Below are positions 1 to 8,920 of a DNA stretch of 64,000 nt, in pieces. Position 1 is the first letter of the stretch; each line of letters starts with the position of its first letter. The DNA is from Amycolatopsis sp. FBCC-B4732 (GTDB taxonomy: Bacteria; Actinomycetota; Actinomycetes; Mycobacteriales; Pseudonocardiaceae). The translations under genes and the position numbers were made by a program. The stretch covers positions 7,482,501 to 7,546,500 of the forward strand of contig NZ_CP095376.1 in the NCBI RefSeq assembly GCF_023008405.1, written 5' to 3'. Under the pieces are notes generated by a model that ran no database searches, was not told where the DNA came from, and saw only the letters and a list, made by a program, of their open reading frames with translations.

Positions 1-1002
1 GGCCGGGCGGTCTTCGGCGGCGTTGCGGAGCAGGTGGTCCGTGAACGGCGTGGCCAGGACCTCGTCCGGGACGGCTGCGGGCGGCACGGCCCCATCCTGC
101 CCTACCGTTGGCGGGCGATGGACCAGTTCGAAGAGCACGGGATCGGCGTCGTCACCGGACGCGACGCGAGCGCGCGGGCCCTGCGCTCGCCGGACCTGAC
201 GTCGGACCCCGGTGGCGGCTCGCCCAGCGTGCTGCTGCGCGACGGCGAGGGGCACACGCGGCTGCGCGGGGTGCTGCGGGAGATCATCGCCGGGCTGGAG
301 CCGCTGCCGGCGCCGGTGCTCGCCGGGATCGAGGCCGTGGTGGCCGGGCTGGGCCCGGCATTCGACCTCGTGCGCGACTTCGCGCGGCCGGTGGCGGGCG
401 CGGTGACGTCGGCGGTGCTGGGGATCCCCCTCGACGACGCCTTCCTGGACCGCCTGGAGGCGACGACGGCGAACCTCGACGTCTTCGGCGGCACGGACCG
501 GGCCGGGCAGGCGGCCGCGTTCCGGCTCGCGGTGCAGCTGAGCCGCACCCCGGCCGGGCCGGGCGGCCTGACGGCGTTGCGGGAGGCGCATGCGGACGGG
601 CGGCTCGACGAGGACGAGCTGACGTTCACCCCGGTGGTGCTCGCGCACGCCGCCTACGAAAACTCGCTGAACTTCCTGGCCTGCGCCGGGCTGGCACTGG
701 CCACCTCGGGGCCGAGGTCCGTGCGCGAGCTGGTGACGGAGATCTGCCCGGCCCGGTACGTCCTGCGCTTCGGCGCCGACGGTCCGGTGGCGGTCTCGCT
801 GGCCGACGGCCTGCCGTTCGGGCTGGGCCGCCACGCGTGCCCGGGTTCCGGGGTGGCGCTCGCCGAGGGCGAGGTCGCGCTGGGAGCGCTGGCGAAGGTC
901 CTGGCGCCGGGCTGCGACGTCACCGACGTGGCCTGGAAGACCCACCCGGTGTTCCACGGCCTGGCCTCGGCGCGGGTGGTCGTGAGTGGTCAGGCGGGTT
1001 AG
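1..1002 (+). CDS. Cytochrome P450-like protein, short and degenerate, 5' end probably outside window
   Basis: This is a P450-family protein. The C-terminal part carries the haem-ligand loop FGLGRHACPG, with the Cys that binds haem iron, followed by a typical L-helix. The segment EGHTRLR about 80 residues in matches the P450 C-helix signature. The frame is open from base 1 without a stop; the first in-window start is GTG 34, which has only a weak ribosome site, so the true start is probably upstream. At about 330 residues it is short for the usual 400. The I-helix AGxxT motif is replaced by AHAAYENS, and I cannot find the K-helix ExxR between it and the haem loop. It may therefore be a divergent, non-oxygenating P450-fold protein, or a decaying one. 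Its TAG stop lies in the loop of a long hairpin shared with the convergent glmM gene. Confidence 0.7.
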   Translation, partial: GRAVFGGVAEQVVRERRGQDLVRDGCGRHGPILPYRWRAMDQFEEHGIGVVTGRDASARALRSPDLTSDPGGGSPSVLLRDGEGHTRLRGVLREIIAGLEPLPAPVLAGIEAVVAGLGPAFDLVRDFARPVAGAVTSAVLGIPLDDAFLDRLEATTANLDVFGGTDRAGQAAAFRLAVQLSRTPAGPGGLTALREAHADGRLDEDELTFTPVVLAHAAYENSLNFLACAGLALATSGPRSVRELVTEICPARYVLRFGADGPVAVSLADGLPFGLGRHACPGSGVALAEGEVALGALAKVLAPGCDVTDVAWKTHPVFHGLASARVVVSGQAG

Positions 1003-1025
1003 AACCCGCCTGAACACTCACGACC
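979..1025. terminator. Long hairpin between convergent P450-like gene and glmM
   Basis: The arms GGTCGTGAGTG...GGCGGGTT and AACCCGCC...CACTCACGACC pair over about 22 bp with one mismatch and a two-base loop. The P450-like stop codon sits in the loop and glmM ends 3 bases further on, so it can end transcription from both sides. The outer arms recur at 22155-22199 and 53052-53097. Confidence 0.75.
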
Positions 1026-1027
1026 GG

Positions 1028-2362
1028 TTACGAGACCGCTGAGACGACGCCCGCGAGCCGGTCGGCCGCCGCCTGGGCGGTGGCCTGGGCCGGGGCCTCG
1101 ACCATCACGCGGACCAGCTGCTCGGTGCCGGACGGGCGCAGCAGCACCCGGCCCTCCTCACCCAGCTCGGCTTCGACCGCGCCGACGGCGTCGCGGACCT
1201 CGCTCGAGTCCGCCACCGCCGCCTTGTCCGCGACCGGGACGTTCACCAGGACCTGCGGCAGCCGGTTCATCACGGCGGCGAGGTCGGCCAGCGACTTGCC
1301 CGTGTCGGCCATGCGGCTCATCAGGCGCAACGCGGTGAGCAGGCCGTCGCCGGTGGTGGCGTGGGCCGGGAGCACGACGTGGCCGGACTGCTCGCCGCCG
1401 AGGGCGAGGCCGCTGGCGCGGAGCTCCTCGAGGACGTACCGGTCGCCGACCGCCGTCGTCACGACGTTGACGCCGTTGGCCTTCATCGCCAGGTGCAGGC
1501 CGAGGTTGCTCATCACGGTCGCGACCAGCGTGTCCTTGGTCAGCTCGCCGGCCTCGGCCAGCGCGAGCGCCAGCACCGCCATGATCTGGTCGCCGTCGAT
1601 CAGCTCGCCGGCGGAGTCGACGGCCACGCAGCGGTCGGCGTCGCCGTCGTGCGCGATGCCGAGGTCGGCGCCGTGCGCGACGACGGCCTCGCGCAGTTCG
1701 TCGGGGTGGTTGGAGCCGCAGTGGTCGTTGATGTTGACGCCGTCGGGGTCGGCGTGCAGCGCGACGACCTCGGCGCCGGCGCGGCGGTAGACCTCGGGCG
1801 CGGCCGCGGCGGAAGCGCCGTTCGCGCAGTCGACGACGACCTTCAGCCCGGCGAGCGAGCTCGGGGTCGCGCCGAGCAGGTGGGTGGCGTAGCGGTCGAG
1901 GGCGTCGTCGACGGTGGCGACGCGGCCGACGCCGCTGCCGGTCGGGCGGATCGCGTCGCCGGAGAGGCCGGCCTCGATCTCGTCCTCGATGCCGTCGGGG
2001 AGCTTGTGCCCGCCCGCGGCGAAGAGCTTGATGCCGTTGTCGGGCATCGGGTTGTGCGACGCGGAGATCATCACGCCGAGGTCGGCCTCGAGCGCGCCGA
2101 CCAGGTACGCGACCGCGGGCGTGGGCAGGACGCCGACCAGCCGGACGTCGGCCCCGGCGGACGTGAGACCCGCCACCACCGCGGCTTCGAGCATCTCGCC
2201 GCTGGCGCGCGGGTCACGGCCGACGACGGCGACCGGCCGGTGCGAGCGGTCGTGCGCGGCGAGCACGCGGGCGGCGCTGGCCGCCAGTGCGAGCGCCAGC
2301 TCCGGCGTCAGCTCGGCGTTGGCCAGGCCACGTACCCCGTCGGTACCGAACAGGCGTGCCAT
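1028..2362 (-). CDS. glmM: Phosphoglucosamine mutase GlmM
   Basis: GlmM converts glucosamine-6-phosphate to glucosamine-1-phosphate, a cytoplasmic step toward UDP-GlcNAc and peptidoglycan. The 444-residue product starts [12 protein letters not shown]. It has the phosphoserine loop ISASHNP with the catalytic Ser near residue 102, the Mg-binding DGDADRC segment and the C-terminal phosphate-binding [13 protein letters not shown] chose ATG 2362 because AAGGAGGT lies about 7 bases upstream; the frame stays open 9 codons further but without family similarity. It lies downstream of rplM-rpsI in the same direction, behind a terminator hairpin, the same order as in mycobacteria. Confidence 0.97.
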   Translation of the reverse strand: MARLFGTDGVRGLANAELTPELALALAASAARVLAAHDRSHRPVAVVGRDPRASGEMLEAAVVAGLTSAGADVRLVGVLPTPAVAYLVGALEADLGVMISASHNPMPDNGIKLFAAGGHKLPDGIEDEIEAGLSGDAIRPTGSGVGRVATVDDALDRYATHLLGATPSSLAGLKVVVDCANGASAAAAPEVYRRAGAEVVALHADPDGVNINDHCGSNHPDELREAVVAHGADLGIAHDGDADRCVAVDSAGELIDGDQIMAVLALALAEAGELTKDTLVATVMSNLGLHLAMKANGVNVVTTAVGDRYVLEELRASGLALGGEQSGHVVLPAHATTGDGLLTALRLMSRMADTGKSLADLAAVMNRLPQVLVNVPVADKAAVADSSEVRDAVGAVEAELGEEGRVLLRPSGTEQLVRVMVEAPAQATAQAAADRLAGVVSAVS

Positions 2363-2428
2363 CGATCGACCTCCTTGGGGAACCACCACGACAACCTAGC
2401 GATCCTGACGGACCGGTGAAAACGCCGA

Positions 2429-2457
2429 AGCGCCCATCCGATGGACGGATGGGCGCT
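2429..2457 (-). terminator. Terminator hairpin after rplM-rpsI
   Basis: AGCGCCCATCCG and CGGATGGGCGCT form a perfect 12-bp stem around a 5-base loop, between the rpsI stop and the glmM start. It should separate the ribosomal operon from glmM. Confidence 0.75.
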
Positions 2458-2483
2458 CCGGTGGGTTGCGCCTGAGGGCGCGA

Positions 2484-3044
2484 TCAGCGCTTGCTGTACT
2501 GCGGGGCCTTGCGGGCCTTCTTGAGGCCGTACTTCTTCCGCTCCGTGGCGCGCGCGTCACGGGTCAGGAAGCCGGCCTTCTTGAGGGCCGGGCGGTCGTC
2601 GGCGTCGACCTCGATGAGCGCACGGGCGATCGCCAGGCGCAGCGCGCCCGCCTGACCCGAGACGCCGCCACCGTGGAGGTTGGCGAAGATGTCGAACGAG
2701 TCCGGCTTCTCGACCAGGACCAGCGGGTCCTTGATGAGCTGCTGGTGCACCTTGTTCGGGAAGTACTCCTCGAGGGTGCGGCCGTTGAGCTTGAACTCGC
2801 CGGTGCCCGGGACGACCCGGACGCGGACGACGGCTTCCTTGCGGCGGCCGACCGTCTGCGCGTTGCCGCCGGCGGCCCGCGACGGGCGCGGCGCGGCTTC
2901 CGACTCGCTGGTCGCAACCGGGGTTTCGCTGGTCGCAACCGGGGTTTCGCTGGTGGCCTCGGCGCCGGTCTCGGTCGCCTCGGTGGCCTCAACGACCTCG
3001 GGGGTCTCGGGCTCGGTGCTGGTCACAGACTGTTCCTCACTCAC
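2484..3044 (-). CDS. rpsI: 30S ribosomal protein S9, with acidic N-terminal extension
   Basis: S9 belongs to the head of the 30S subunit; its C-terminal tail reaches the P-site tRNA. The family core begins near residue 60 ([12 protein letters not shown]) and ends in the canonical [12 protein letters not shown]. The first 55 or so residues are an extra Glu/Thr/Ala-rich tail containing a repeated ATSETPV unit, encoded by a 21-bp tandem repeat (2917-2958). The GTG start overlaps the rplM TGA as GTGA, so the two genes are translationally coupled. Confidence 0.96.
   Translation of the reverse strand: MSEEQSVTSTEPETPEVVEATEATETGAEATSETPVATSETPVATSESEAAPRPSRAAGGNAQTVGRRKEAVVRVRVVPGTGEFKLNGRTLEEYFPNKVHQQLIKDPLVLVEKPDSFDIFANLHGGGVSGQAGALRLAIARALIEVDADDRPALKKAGFLTRDARATERKKYGLKKARKAPQYSKR
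2917..2958 (-). repeat. 21-bp tandem duplication inside rpsI
   Basis: Two exact adjacent copies of a 21-base unit (plus-strand start GCTGGTCGCAACCGG) encode a repeated ATSETPV heptapeptide in the low-complexity N-terminal tail of S9. The unit is in frame, so copy number can change without breaking the gene. Confidence 0.85.
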
Positions 3045-3493
3045 TGCGCGACCTGCGCGATCTTGGTGATCTCGCGCACCTGCGGCTGCTGCGCGGTGTG
3101 CGGGTGCTGCGGGCCGGCGTACACCTTGAGCTTCTTCGCCTGGGCGCGGCCGAGCTTGTTCTTCGGCAGCATGCCCTTGACGACCTTTTCGACAAGGTGC
3201 TCGGGCTTGGTGTCCAGCAGCTCGCCGAACGAGCGCTTCCGCAAACCGCCCGGGTAACCGCTGTGCCGGTACGCGAACTTCTGCTCGCGCTTGTTTCCGG
3301 TGAGCGCGACCTTCTCGGCGTTGACGATGATGACGAAGTCACCGGTGTCCACGTGCGGGGCGTAGGTCGGCTTGTGCTTGCCGCGCAGCAGCGTGGCGAC
3401 CTCGGTCGCGAGCCGGCCGAGCACGACATCCTCGGCGTCGATCACGTGCCAGGCACGAGTGACGTCGCCGGGCTTGGGGCTGTACGTGGGCAA
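3041..3493 (-). CDS. rplM: 50S ribosomal protein L13
   Basis: L13 is an early assembly protein of the 50S subunit. The 150-residue product shows the family body [31 protein letters not shown] and [19 protein letters not shown]. The start is TTG 3493 (L-P-T-Y-S-P), with GAGG a few bases upstream; no ATG or GTG fits the family N-terminus. It is first in a two-gene operon with rpsI, and the same pair borders ESX-4 in mycobacteria. Confidence 0.96.
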   Translation of the reverse strand: MPTYSPKPGDVTRAWHVIDAEDVVLGRLATEVATLLRGKHKPTYAPHVDTGDFVIIVNAEKVALTGNKREQKFAYRHSGYPGGLRKRSFGELLDTKPEHLVEKVVKGMLPKNKLGRAQAKKLKVYAGPQHPHTAQQPQVREITKIAQVAQ

Positions 3494-3753
3494 GGGTCTA
3501 CCTCGTCGTCAACATTGCGTGTGGGTTCTGTGCGGGCCTAGCGCTGATGCGCCGCAACGCACAACGACATATGAAGATACCCCCACGTCCACCGCGCCCG
3601 TGCATCGGGGGTGGGTGGGAGCGCCCATACTAGGCTTCCACCGGCCCGGGCGCAGCCGGACTCTACCCGGTTTTCCGGCCGAACCGCCTGCACGCGTCGC
3701 CACGACACGCGAGGATGGGATCATCCGGGCGGCACACGCGAGCAGGGGACGGC

Positions 3754-4647
3754 ATGAGGAAACGACCGACGGCGATCTTCGTCCTGGCTGCCCTCCTGGC
3801 CCTGGTCAGCGCCTGCGGCCAGGCGAAGGCGGGCACCGCGCTGGCGAAGGGCGACGACGCCGCGGACTACGTGGGCGGCAAGTTCGAGCAGGTGATCGGC
3901 AAGCTGGGCGACGCCATCACCGACACCCGCGACGTCACCAACTCGCTGGACGCCTACTTCAAGTTCGACGACAAGTGGATCCACAGCACGGTGACGTCGG
4001 CCCGCACGGGCAGCCCGGAGAGCCGCGCGGTGCGGCACCGCTCGCAGAAGAACCCCGACGAGATCATCGACACGTACACGCCCGCGGACGGCACGGTCGA
4101 GTACACCTACCTCGGCCCGATGTACGTCCAGAAGGGCGTCTCGCCGACGGCGTGGGTCTCCATGCCGAAGCCGGAGGCCGGGCTGGTCCAGCCGTGCGTG
4201 TGGGGCGGCGTGCTGACGCCGTGCCGGATGGCGGACTCGACCGTCGACGCCTACAAGGCCGACAAGCGGGCCGTGCGCGGCGCGAAGAGCCTCGGCGACG
4301 GCAAGACCGCGCTGACGGTCACCGTGCCGTTCGAGGTCTTCGTCAAGAACAAGGTCGAGATCCTGCCGCCGAGCATCACGAACCAGGTCGGGCCGGAGCT
4401 GAAGAAGGCGCCGGTCCCGGCGACGATCACGCTGAACCCGGACGGCAGCCTCGTCTCGTTCGGCATGGAGGCGAAGTTCTCCGGCGACGGCCACAACGTC
4501 GAGCTGAAGTACGACTTCCGGTTCACCGGCAAGGCGAGCCTGCAGGACATGCCGAAGCTGCCCGACGCGTCGCAGATCACGGTGCTGCCGGACCGCGCCG
4601 CCATGAACGACTTCTACCGCCGGCTCGGCGAAGCGCAGGGCAGCTGA
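3754..4647 (+). CDS. Predicted secreted lipoprotein
   Basis: The 297-residue product starts with a short positive N-terminus (MRKRPT), a hydrophobic stretch and a lipobox-like LVSAC, so Cys near residue 21 is the probable lipid-modified residue and the protein would sit on the outer face of the membrane. The mature part is hydrophilic, with many beta-strand-like stretches, and resembles the general LppX/LprG style of actinobacterial lipoproteins only in outline. I do not recognise a family. ATG 3754 is chosen because the signal sequence begins there; an upstream in-frame ATG at 3715 would mask it. A DUF4333-type gene follows 29 bases downstream and may be co-transcribed. Confidence 0.75.
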   Translation: MRKRPTAIFVLAALLALVSACGQAKAGTALAKGDDAADYVGGKFEQVIGKLGDAITDTRDVTNSLDAYFKFDDKWIHSTVTSARTGSPESRAVRHRSQKNPDEIIDTYTPADGTVEYTYLGPMYVQKGVSPTAWVSMPKPEAGLVQPCVWGGVLTPCRMADSTVDAYKADKRAVRGAKSLGDGKTALTVTVPFEVFVKNKVEILPPSITNQVGPELKKAPVPATITLNPDGSLVSFGMEAKFSGDGHNVELKYDFRFTGKASLQDMPKLPDASQITVLPDRAAMNDFYRRLGEAQGS

Positions 4648-4676
4648 GGCGTGACCACGACTCGAGGTGAACTCCG

Positions 4677-5393
4677 ATGACCCAGCCGCCGGACCCGCAG
4701 CAGCCGCAGTGGTGGCAGCCGCAGCCGAACCAGCCTGGTCAGCCCGCTCAGGCGCCCGCTTGGCAGCCGGAGCAGCAGGCGACCGGCCTGCACGCCGGGC
4801 AGTGGCAGCAGCAGAACGCCGAGCCGGGCACGGGTTCCTACACGGGCCAGTGGAACCAGGGGCAGCAGCCGGGCACGTCCGGGTCGTTCTCGGGCCCGTG
4901 GCAGCCGGGCGCGCCGGCTCCGTGGCAGCCGCCGTCCCAGCCGACGCCGCAGCAGCACCCGGGTACGCCCGCGGCCGACCGGCCGGCGCAGGGCCAGCCC
5001 GGGCAGCAGTTCGGCGGCGGGTTCCAGCCGGCGCAGTACGGCGGGCTCGGCGCGTTCACCCCGGAGCCGGCGAAGAAGCCGAAGTCCAAGAAGCCGTTGC
5101 TGATCGCGGGCGCGGCGGTTCTGGTGCTCGTAGTCGGCGGCGGAGCGGCGTGGCTGCTCGGCGCGTTCCGCGGCGACGTCCTGGAGCAACAGTCCCTTCA
5201 GGACGGTGTCGTCAAGGTCCTCAACGAGAACTACGGCGAGCCGGACGTGAAGAACGCGCAGTGCCCGTCGAACGAAGCGGCCCGGAACGGAACGACCTTC
5301 GACTGCACGGTCACGATCGGCGGGCAGGAGAAGAAGGTGACCGTGCGGGTGCTCAACGACCGGCCGGAGTACGAGGTCGGCGCCCCGCACTGA
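4677..5393 (+). CDS. DUF4333 domain membrane protein with Pro/Gln-rich N-terminus
   Basis: The product has 238 residues. Residues 1-135 are a low-complexity cytoplasmic region rich in Gln, Pro, Trp and Gly. A Lys-rich patch (KKPKSKKP) and one transmembrane helix (LLIAGAAVLVLVVGGGAAWLLG) follow near residues 142-163. The outer C-terminal domain of about 75 residues has the DUF4333 pattern: a conserved CPSNEAARNG, a second Cys in TTFDCTV and a closing strand ending in V. The two Cys probably form a disulfide. Function is unknown. ATG 4677 follows GAGGTGA at a normal distance. Confidence 0.75.
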   Translation: MTQPPDPQQPQWWQPQPNQPGQPAQAPAWQPEQQATGLHAGQWQQQNAEPGTGSYTGQWNQGQQPGTSGSFSGPWQPGAPAPWQPPSQPTPQQHPGTPAADRPAQGQPGQQFGGGFQPAQYGGLGAFTPEPAKKPKSKKPLLIAGAAVLVLVVGGGAAWLLGAFRGDVLEQQSLQDGVVKVLNENYGEPDVKNAQCPSNEAARNGTTFDCTVTIGGQEKKVTVRVLNDRPEYEVGAPH

Positions 5394-5481
5394 CCGGGCG
5401 GCGCCGGAAAGCCCCGCCCCGCCGGGTTTTCCCGCCGGCCACTTTCCCGTCGCCGGGAATTCGCTTGCCGCACAACGGAAA

Positions 5482-5516
5482 ACGGCGGGCCCCGCACCGG
5501 AGTGCGGGCCCGCCGT
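5482..5516. terminator. Bidirectional terminator between DUF4333 gene and WXG100 gene
   Basis: ACGGCGGGCCC...GCAC and GTGC...GGGCCCGCCGT form a stem of about 15 bp around CGGA, between convergent genes ending at 5393 and 5536. Confidence 0.8.
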
Positions 5517-5535
5517 GGTTCCCGGGGCTAGCGGC

Positions 5536-5829
5536 TCAGAACAGGCCCTCGACGGCCTTGTCCGTGCTCTGGTAGCCGTCGGCGATCTGCGGCAGGGCGG
5601 CGGCGATCTGCGCCAGAACCTGCTTCAGGTCCTCGAACTTCTGGTCCCAGTTGCGCTGGGCCTGGTCGTACTGGTCCTTCGCGGAACCGGTCCAGGTGGT
5701 GACCAGCGGCTTGAGGTCGTCCTTCAGACGGTCGAACGCCTGCTGCAGCTCGTTGCCGGTGGTGCTGCAGTCCTCGGCGGCCGTGTGGATGGTCTGGTAA
5801 TTGACGACAATGCCGGCGCCATCAGGCAT
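5536..5829 (-). CDS. WXG100 family T7SS substrate (EsxT/EsxU-like)
   Basis: This 97-residue helical-hairpin protein has WTG near residue 46 at the turn and YQSTD near the C-terminus, which fits the YxxxD/E secretion signal of ESX substrates. Such proteins are exported as dimers by the EccC ATPase. It is the last gene of the minus-strand eccC arm, 57 bases after its WXG100 partner. By synteny with Rv3444c-Rv3445c, the pair corresponds to EsxT/EsxU of ESX-4; which is which cannot be told from sequence alone. Confidence 0.9.
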   Translation of the reverse strand: MPDGAGIVVNYQTIHTAAEDCSTTGNELQQAFDRLKDDLKPLVTTWTGSAKDQYDQAQRNWDQKFEDLKQVLAQIAAALPQIADGYQSTDKAVEGLF

Positions 5830-5886
5830 GGTGTGCTCCTTCGAAAAGTGCGGAAGTCAGGTGGTCTGGGGTGAACGGGGTGTGAC

Positions 5887-6207
5887 TCAGCCGAGGCGGT
5901 CGAAGCCGCGGTTCACGGCCTGCATGATCTCCTGCTGCTGCTGCTCGGAGCGCTCGTACTTCGAGCCGGCTTCCTTGAGCAGCTCCGCGATCTTCTGCAG
6001 CGCCTGGTTCATGCCGCGGGCGTCCTCGTCGAACCGCATCATCACGTGGTCGAACGCCTTCTGCGCCTCGCCCTGCCAGCCGGCGCGGGTGGCCTCGATG
6101 CGGTCGCGCAGCGTGGACAGGTTCTGGTCCATGCTGGCGCGCACCTCGGTGACGCGGCCTTCGGCCTCGGTGAACTGAGCCGGTGTTCCCTGGAATCCGA
6201 CAGACAT
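5887..6207 (-). CDS. WXG100 family T7SS substrate (EsxT/EsxU-like)
   Basis: The product has 106 residues with WQG at the helical turn near residue 44 and YERSE near residue 88, a YxxxE export signal. Heptad-like hydrophobic spacing on both sides of WQG fits the WXG100 four-helix dimer. A GGGGG-type ribosome site lies upstream of ATG 6207. It is immediately upstream of the second WXG100 gene, and the two probably form a heterodimer that primes the EccC channel. Confidence 0.9.
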   Translation of the reverse strand: MSVGFQGTPAQFTEAEGRVTEVRASMDQNLSTLRDRIEATRAGWQGEAQKAFDHVMMRFDEDARGMNQALQKIAELLKEAGSKYERSEQQQQEIMQAVNRGFDRLG

Positions 6208-6462
6208 GCCGGAACCCCCTTCGCAAGATTGATGGTCGTCCGTACCAGGCTTGTTCGTTTGTACGGCCCTACGACGCAGACATTGCCATGCCCGGTTCCC
6301 CCGTGTCGTGCTTTGCCCACAAGTAGTTGCTTGCGTTAACGCCCGCTGCGGGAACCGATCGCCGGAGGTATTCGCCGATCACCCCGGACCAGCGACGCGT
6401 CACCCGAAAATGTCTTCTCCACCAGCGGAGTTAGCACACGCACAGCGACCGCGGCACCGCCG

Positions 6463-6810
6463 TCACTGATCGCGTTTCATGATTCGCATCTGGGAAAAGT
6501 CTTCGTCTTCATCACCCGATCGAGGCGTCCGGGCGGGAAGTTGCGAAAGCGAAGGAACCGGATCGGGAACCTCCGCGACCGGCAGCCCGCGGGCGCGGCG
6601 GAACCGTTCGGCGGCGGCGCGCAGCGCGCCGGGCGTCGGGTCGCCGGACTTCCCGCCGCGGCCGCTGCGCTTCAGCAGCTCGGCGTTTTCGCTGCGGCGC
6701 CGCTGGGCGCGCGCCTTCGCGTTCCCGGCGACGCGGCGCGCGTGCGTCACCGCGTCCTGCCCCGCCCGCTTGAAGGACGCCGCGGCGCTTTCGAATTCTT
6801 CGGACGGCAC
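6463..6810 (-). CDS. Small basic protein of the T7SS locus, unknown function
   Basis: The product has 115 residues. The middle is strongly basic (KARAQRRRSENAELLKRS) and the C-terminal third is Pro/Asp/Glu-rich, with no membrane segment. The N-terminal 40 residues could form an amphipathic helix. The GTG start lies 12 bases after the Hsp70-like gene, so they are almost certainly co-transcribed. I do not recognise the family; its place between the Rv3446c-like gene and the WXG100 pair suggests a cytoplasmic accessory role in secretion. Confidence 0.7.
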   Translation of the reverse strand: MPSEEFESAAASFKRAGQDAVTHARRVAGNAKARAQRRRSENAELLKRSGRGGKSGDPTPGALRAAAERFRRARGLPVAEVPDPVPSLSQLPARTPRSGDEDEDFSQMRIMKRDQ

Positions 6811-6822
6811 CGCGTGCCTCTC

Positions 6823-8814
6823 TCAGTTGAGGATTTCGACCGTGGACACGGCTTGCGTGCACGCGACGGCGACCCGGTCCTTCAGCTGCGCCGTGGCGTA
6901 CTGGCAGCCGATGTGCACCCGCACCTTGCCCTTCGCGACCACGTACCAGTCGACCTGGAGATCCGGCCGGTCCGGTTTGCTTTCGTGGTAACCGATCACG
7001 GTCCGGCCGGCGTAGGACACGCTCGGGTTGAACGCGCTCCAGCGCTCGGTGTCGGCCTCCGCGCTGCGCTTGAGCTCGTCGACCAGCTTCTGCGGATCGG
7101 CGGTCGCGTCGTAGTCCATCACGTATTCCTGCGCGACGAGCAGGTCGTTGCCGTCGCGGGATTCCTGCGGGTGGATGACGACCTGGCGGTCGGCGACCCG
7201 GTCGTCGGTCTGGACCCAGTCCCCCGGCGAGACGAACTTGAAGTCGTACTGCGAGAGCGTGCGCCCGCTCGCGGCGTCGTTCCCGGAGCTCTTGAACACG
7301 AGGATGCCGGCGACGACGAGCGCGGCCACGACGACCACCGCGATCCCGGCGACGCCCCACAGCTTCCGCTTGCTCTTCGCGGCCGGTTCCGGCGCGGGCC
7401 GCACCGGCGGCGGGCCCGGCTGGGCGGGCTGGCCGGCGGCCGGGGTCCACGGGCGGGCCGCGGGCTGGCCGTGGGGCGGCGACGGCGGCGGCCCCTGGCG
7501 GTTCGGGAACCCGCCCGCGGCGGGCGCGGTGCGCGGCGGGACCGGTGCCTGGCGCGGGGCGACGTCGCCCGGCCGGACGACCTCCGTGCGCTGCGCCGCC
7601 GGGCTGTGCGCGCCGCCCGGTACCGCGCCGAGCCGCGCCATGGTTTCGCCGGGGAGGGCGCCGGTGCGGTCCGGGTCCACCAGCACCGCCCGCAGCGCGC
7701 CACGCGCCACGACCGTCTCGGGCTGGTCGAGGCTCGTCGGCACGACGCCGGTGCGCTCGTGCACCAGCCGGGAGATCATCGGGATCCGGCTCGAGCCGCC
7801 GACCAGGAAGATCGCCGTGAGCTGCTTCGGCCGCAGACCCGCGTCGCCGATGGCCGCGACGGTCAGCTCCACCGCGCGGCCCAGCGGCGCGGCGATCAGC
7901 CGCTCCAGGTCTTCGCGGGTGACGTGGGCGTCGGCGAACGGCGGCGGCATCGGCACGTCCGTGTAGGCGTGCCGCGAGAGCGTCTCCTTCGCACCCCGGA
8001 CGTCCTGGCGCAGCACGCGGCGGCGGCGCCGGTCGACCAGCTCCCGCCCTTCCACGAGCTGGCGCCACGCGTCCGGGTCGGCCGCGGACACCAGCGAGCC
8101 GACGTGCTCCAGCAGCGCCTGGTCGACGTCCGCGCCGCCGAACCCGGGGTCGCCCCGGGTGGCGAGGACCTGGAACCCGCCACGCTGCGGACGGCCGGCG
8201 CGGTCCCGCGCGTTTTCCGGCGGCAGCCGCCGGACCACGCTGACGTCCACCGTGCCGCCGCCGAGGTCCAGCACCGCGAGCGCGTCGCCGGGGCGGCCGC
8301 TGAACTCGACGGTGCGGTCGTTCGTCACGTCCTGCGGCGCGAACGTCGCCGCGTGGTACACCGCCGCGGCGACCGGCTCGGGCACCAGCGCGACCTCGCG
8401 CGCCAGCCCGCCCGCCGCCTGCCGCAGCAGCCGGGTGCGGATCGCGCCCCAGTCCGCCGGGTGGGTCAGCACCAGCAGGTCGATCTCGGCGTCCCCGGCG
8501 AGGCGGCGCGCTTCGGCCACCGCGCGCCCGAGGACGGCGTGCACGACGTCGGTCACCCGCAGGACGCTGTCGCCGAGGAGCAGCTCGCCCTCGTCGATCC
8601 GGCGCTTCGGGTTCGGCTCGTACCGCGAGGGGTCGACCGCCGCCTGCCGCTCGGCCTCCTGGCCGACGAACAGCGTGCCGTCCGCGGCCGCGAACACCGC
8701 CGAGGACATCAGCGGCTGGCCGTCGATCACCACGACCTGCGGTTCGCGCCCGTTCACGGAGGCGACGACGCAGGTGCTCGACGTCCCGAAGTCCACCGCA
8801 ACCCGGACCGTCAC
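6823..8814 (-). CDS. Hsp70-like ATPase fused to a T7SS-associated (Rv3446c-type) ectodomain
   Basis: The product has 663 residues. Residues 1-360 are an Hsp70/actin-fold nucleotide-binding domain: VDFGTSS (phosphate 1), VLDLGGGTVDVS near residue 183 (phosphate 2) and IFLVGGSSRIP near residue 338 (adenosine). There is no Hsp70 substrate-binding domain. A Pro-rich linker of about 100 residues leads to one transmembrane helix near 480-505, then an external domain of about 150 residues with two Cys. By position between eccC and the esx pair it matches Rv3446c of ESX-4, and the external domain looks like that T7SS-associated family. I chose GTG 8814 because GGGAG sits 6 bases upstream; GTG 8829 is the alternative. 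It could couple cytoplasmic ATP hydrolysis to an outer event in secretion, but this is inference. Confidence 0.8.
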   Translation of the reverse strand: MTVRVAVDFGTSSTCVVASVNGREPQVVVIDGQPLMSSAVFAAADGTLFVGQEAERQAAVDPSRYEPNPKRRIDEGELLLGDSVLRVTDVVHAVLGRAVAEARRLAGDAEIDLLVLTHPADWGAIRTRLLRQAAGGLAREVALVPEPVAAAVYHAATFAPQDVTNDRTVEFSGRPGDALAVLDLGGGTVDVSVVRRLPPENARDRAGRPQRGGFQVLATRGDPGFGGADVDQALLEHVGSLVSAADPDAWRQLVEGRELVDRRRRRVLRQDVRGAKETLSRHAYTDVPMPPPFADAHVTREDLERLIAAPLGRAVELTVAAIGDAGLRPKQLTAIFLVGGSSRIPMISRLVHERTGVVPTSLDQPETVVARGALRAVLVDPDRTGALPGETMARLGAVPGGAHSPAAQRTEVVRPGDVAPRQAPVPPRTAPAAGGFPNRQGPPPSPPHGQPAARPWTPAAGQPAQPGPPPVRPAPEPAAKSKRKLWGVAGIAVVVVAALVVAGILVFKSSGNDAASGRTLSQYDFKFVSPGDWVQTDDRVADRQVVIHPQESRDGNDLLVAQEYVMDYDATADPQKLVDELKRSAEADTERWSAFNPSVSYAGRTVIGYHESKPDRPDLQVDWYVVAKGKVRVHIGCQYATAQLKDRVAVACTQAVSTVEILN

Positions 8815-8920
8815 CAGCAGCTCCCGCACATTTCGTCGCGATTCCCCACACCCCGCCGGCGGGGCGCTCCCTCGGGGAGGAACCTACCCACCCCGCCGGG
8901 AGCTCGTCCCGCCGCCGTCG

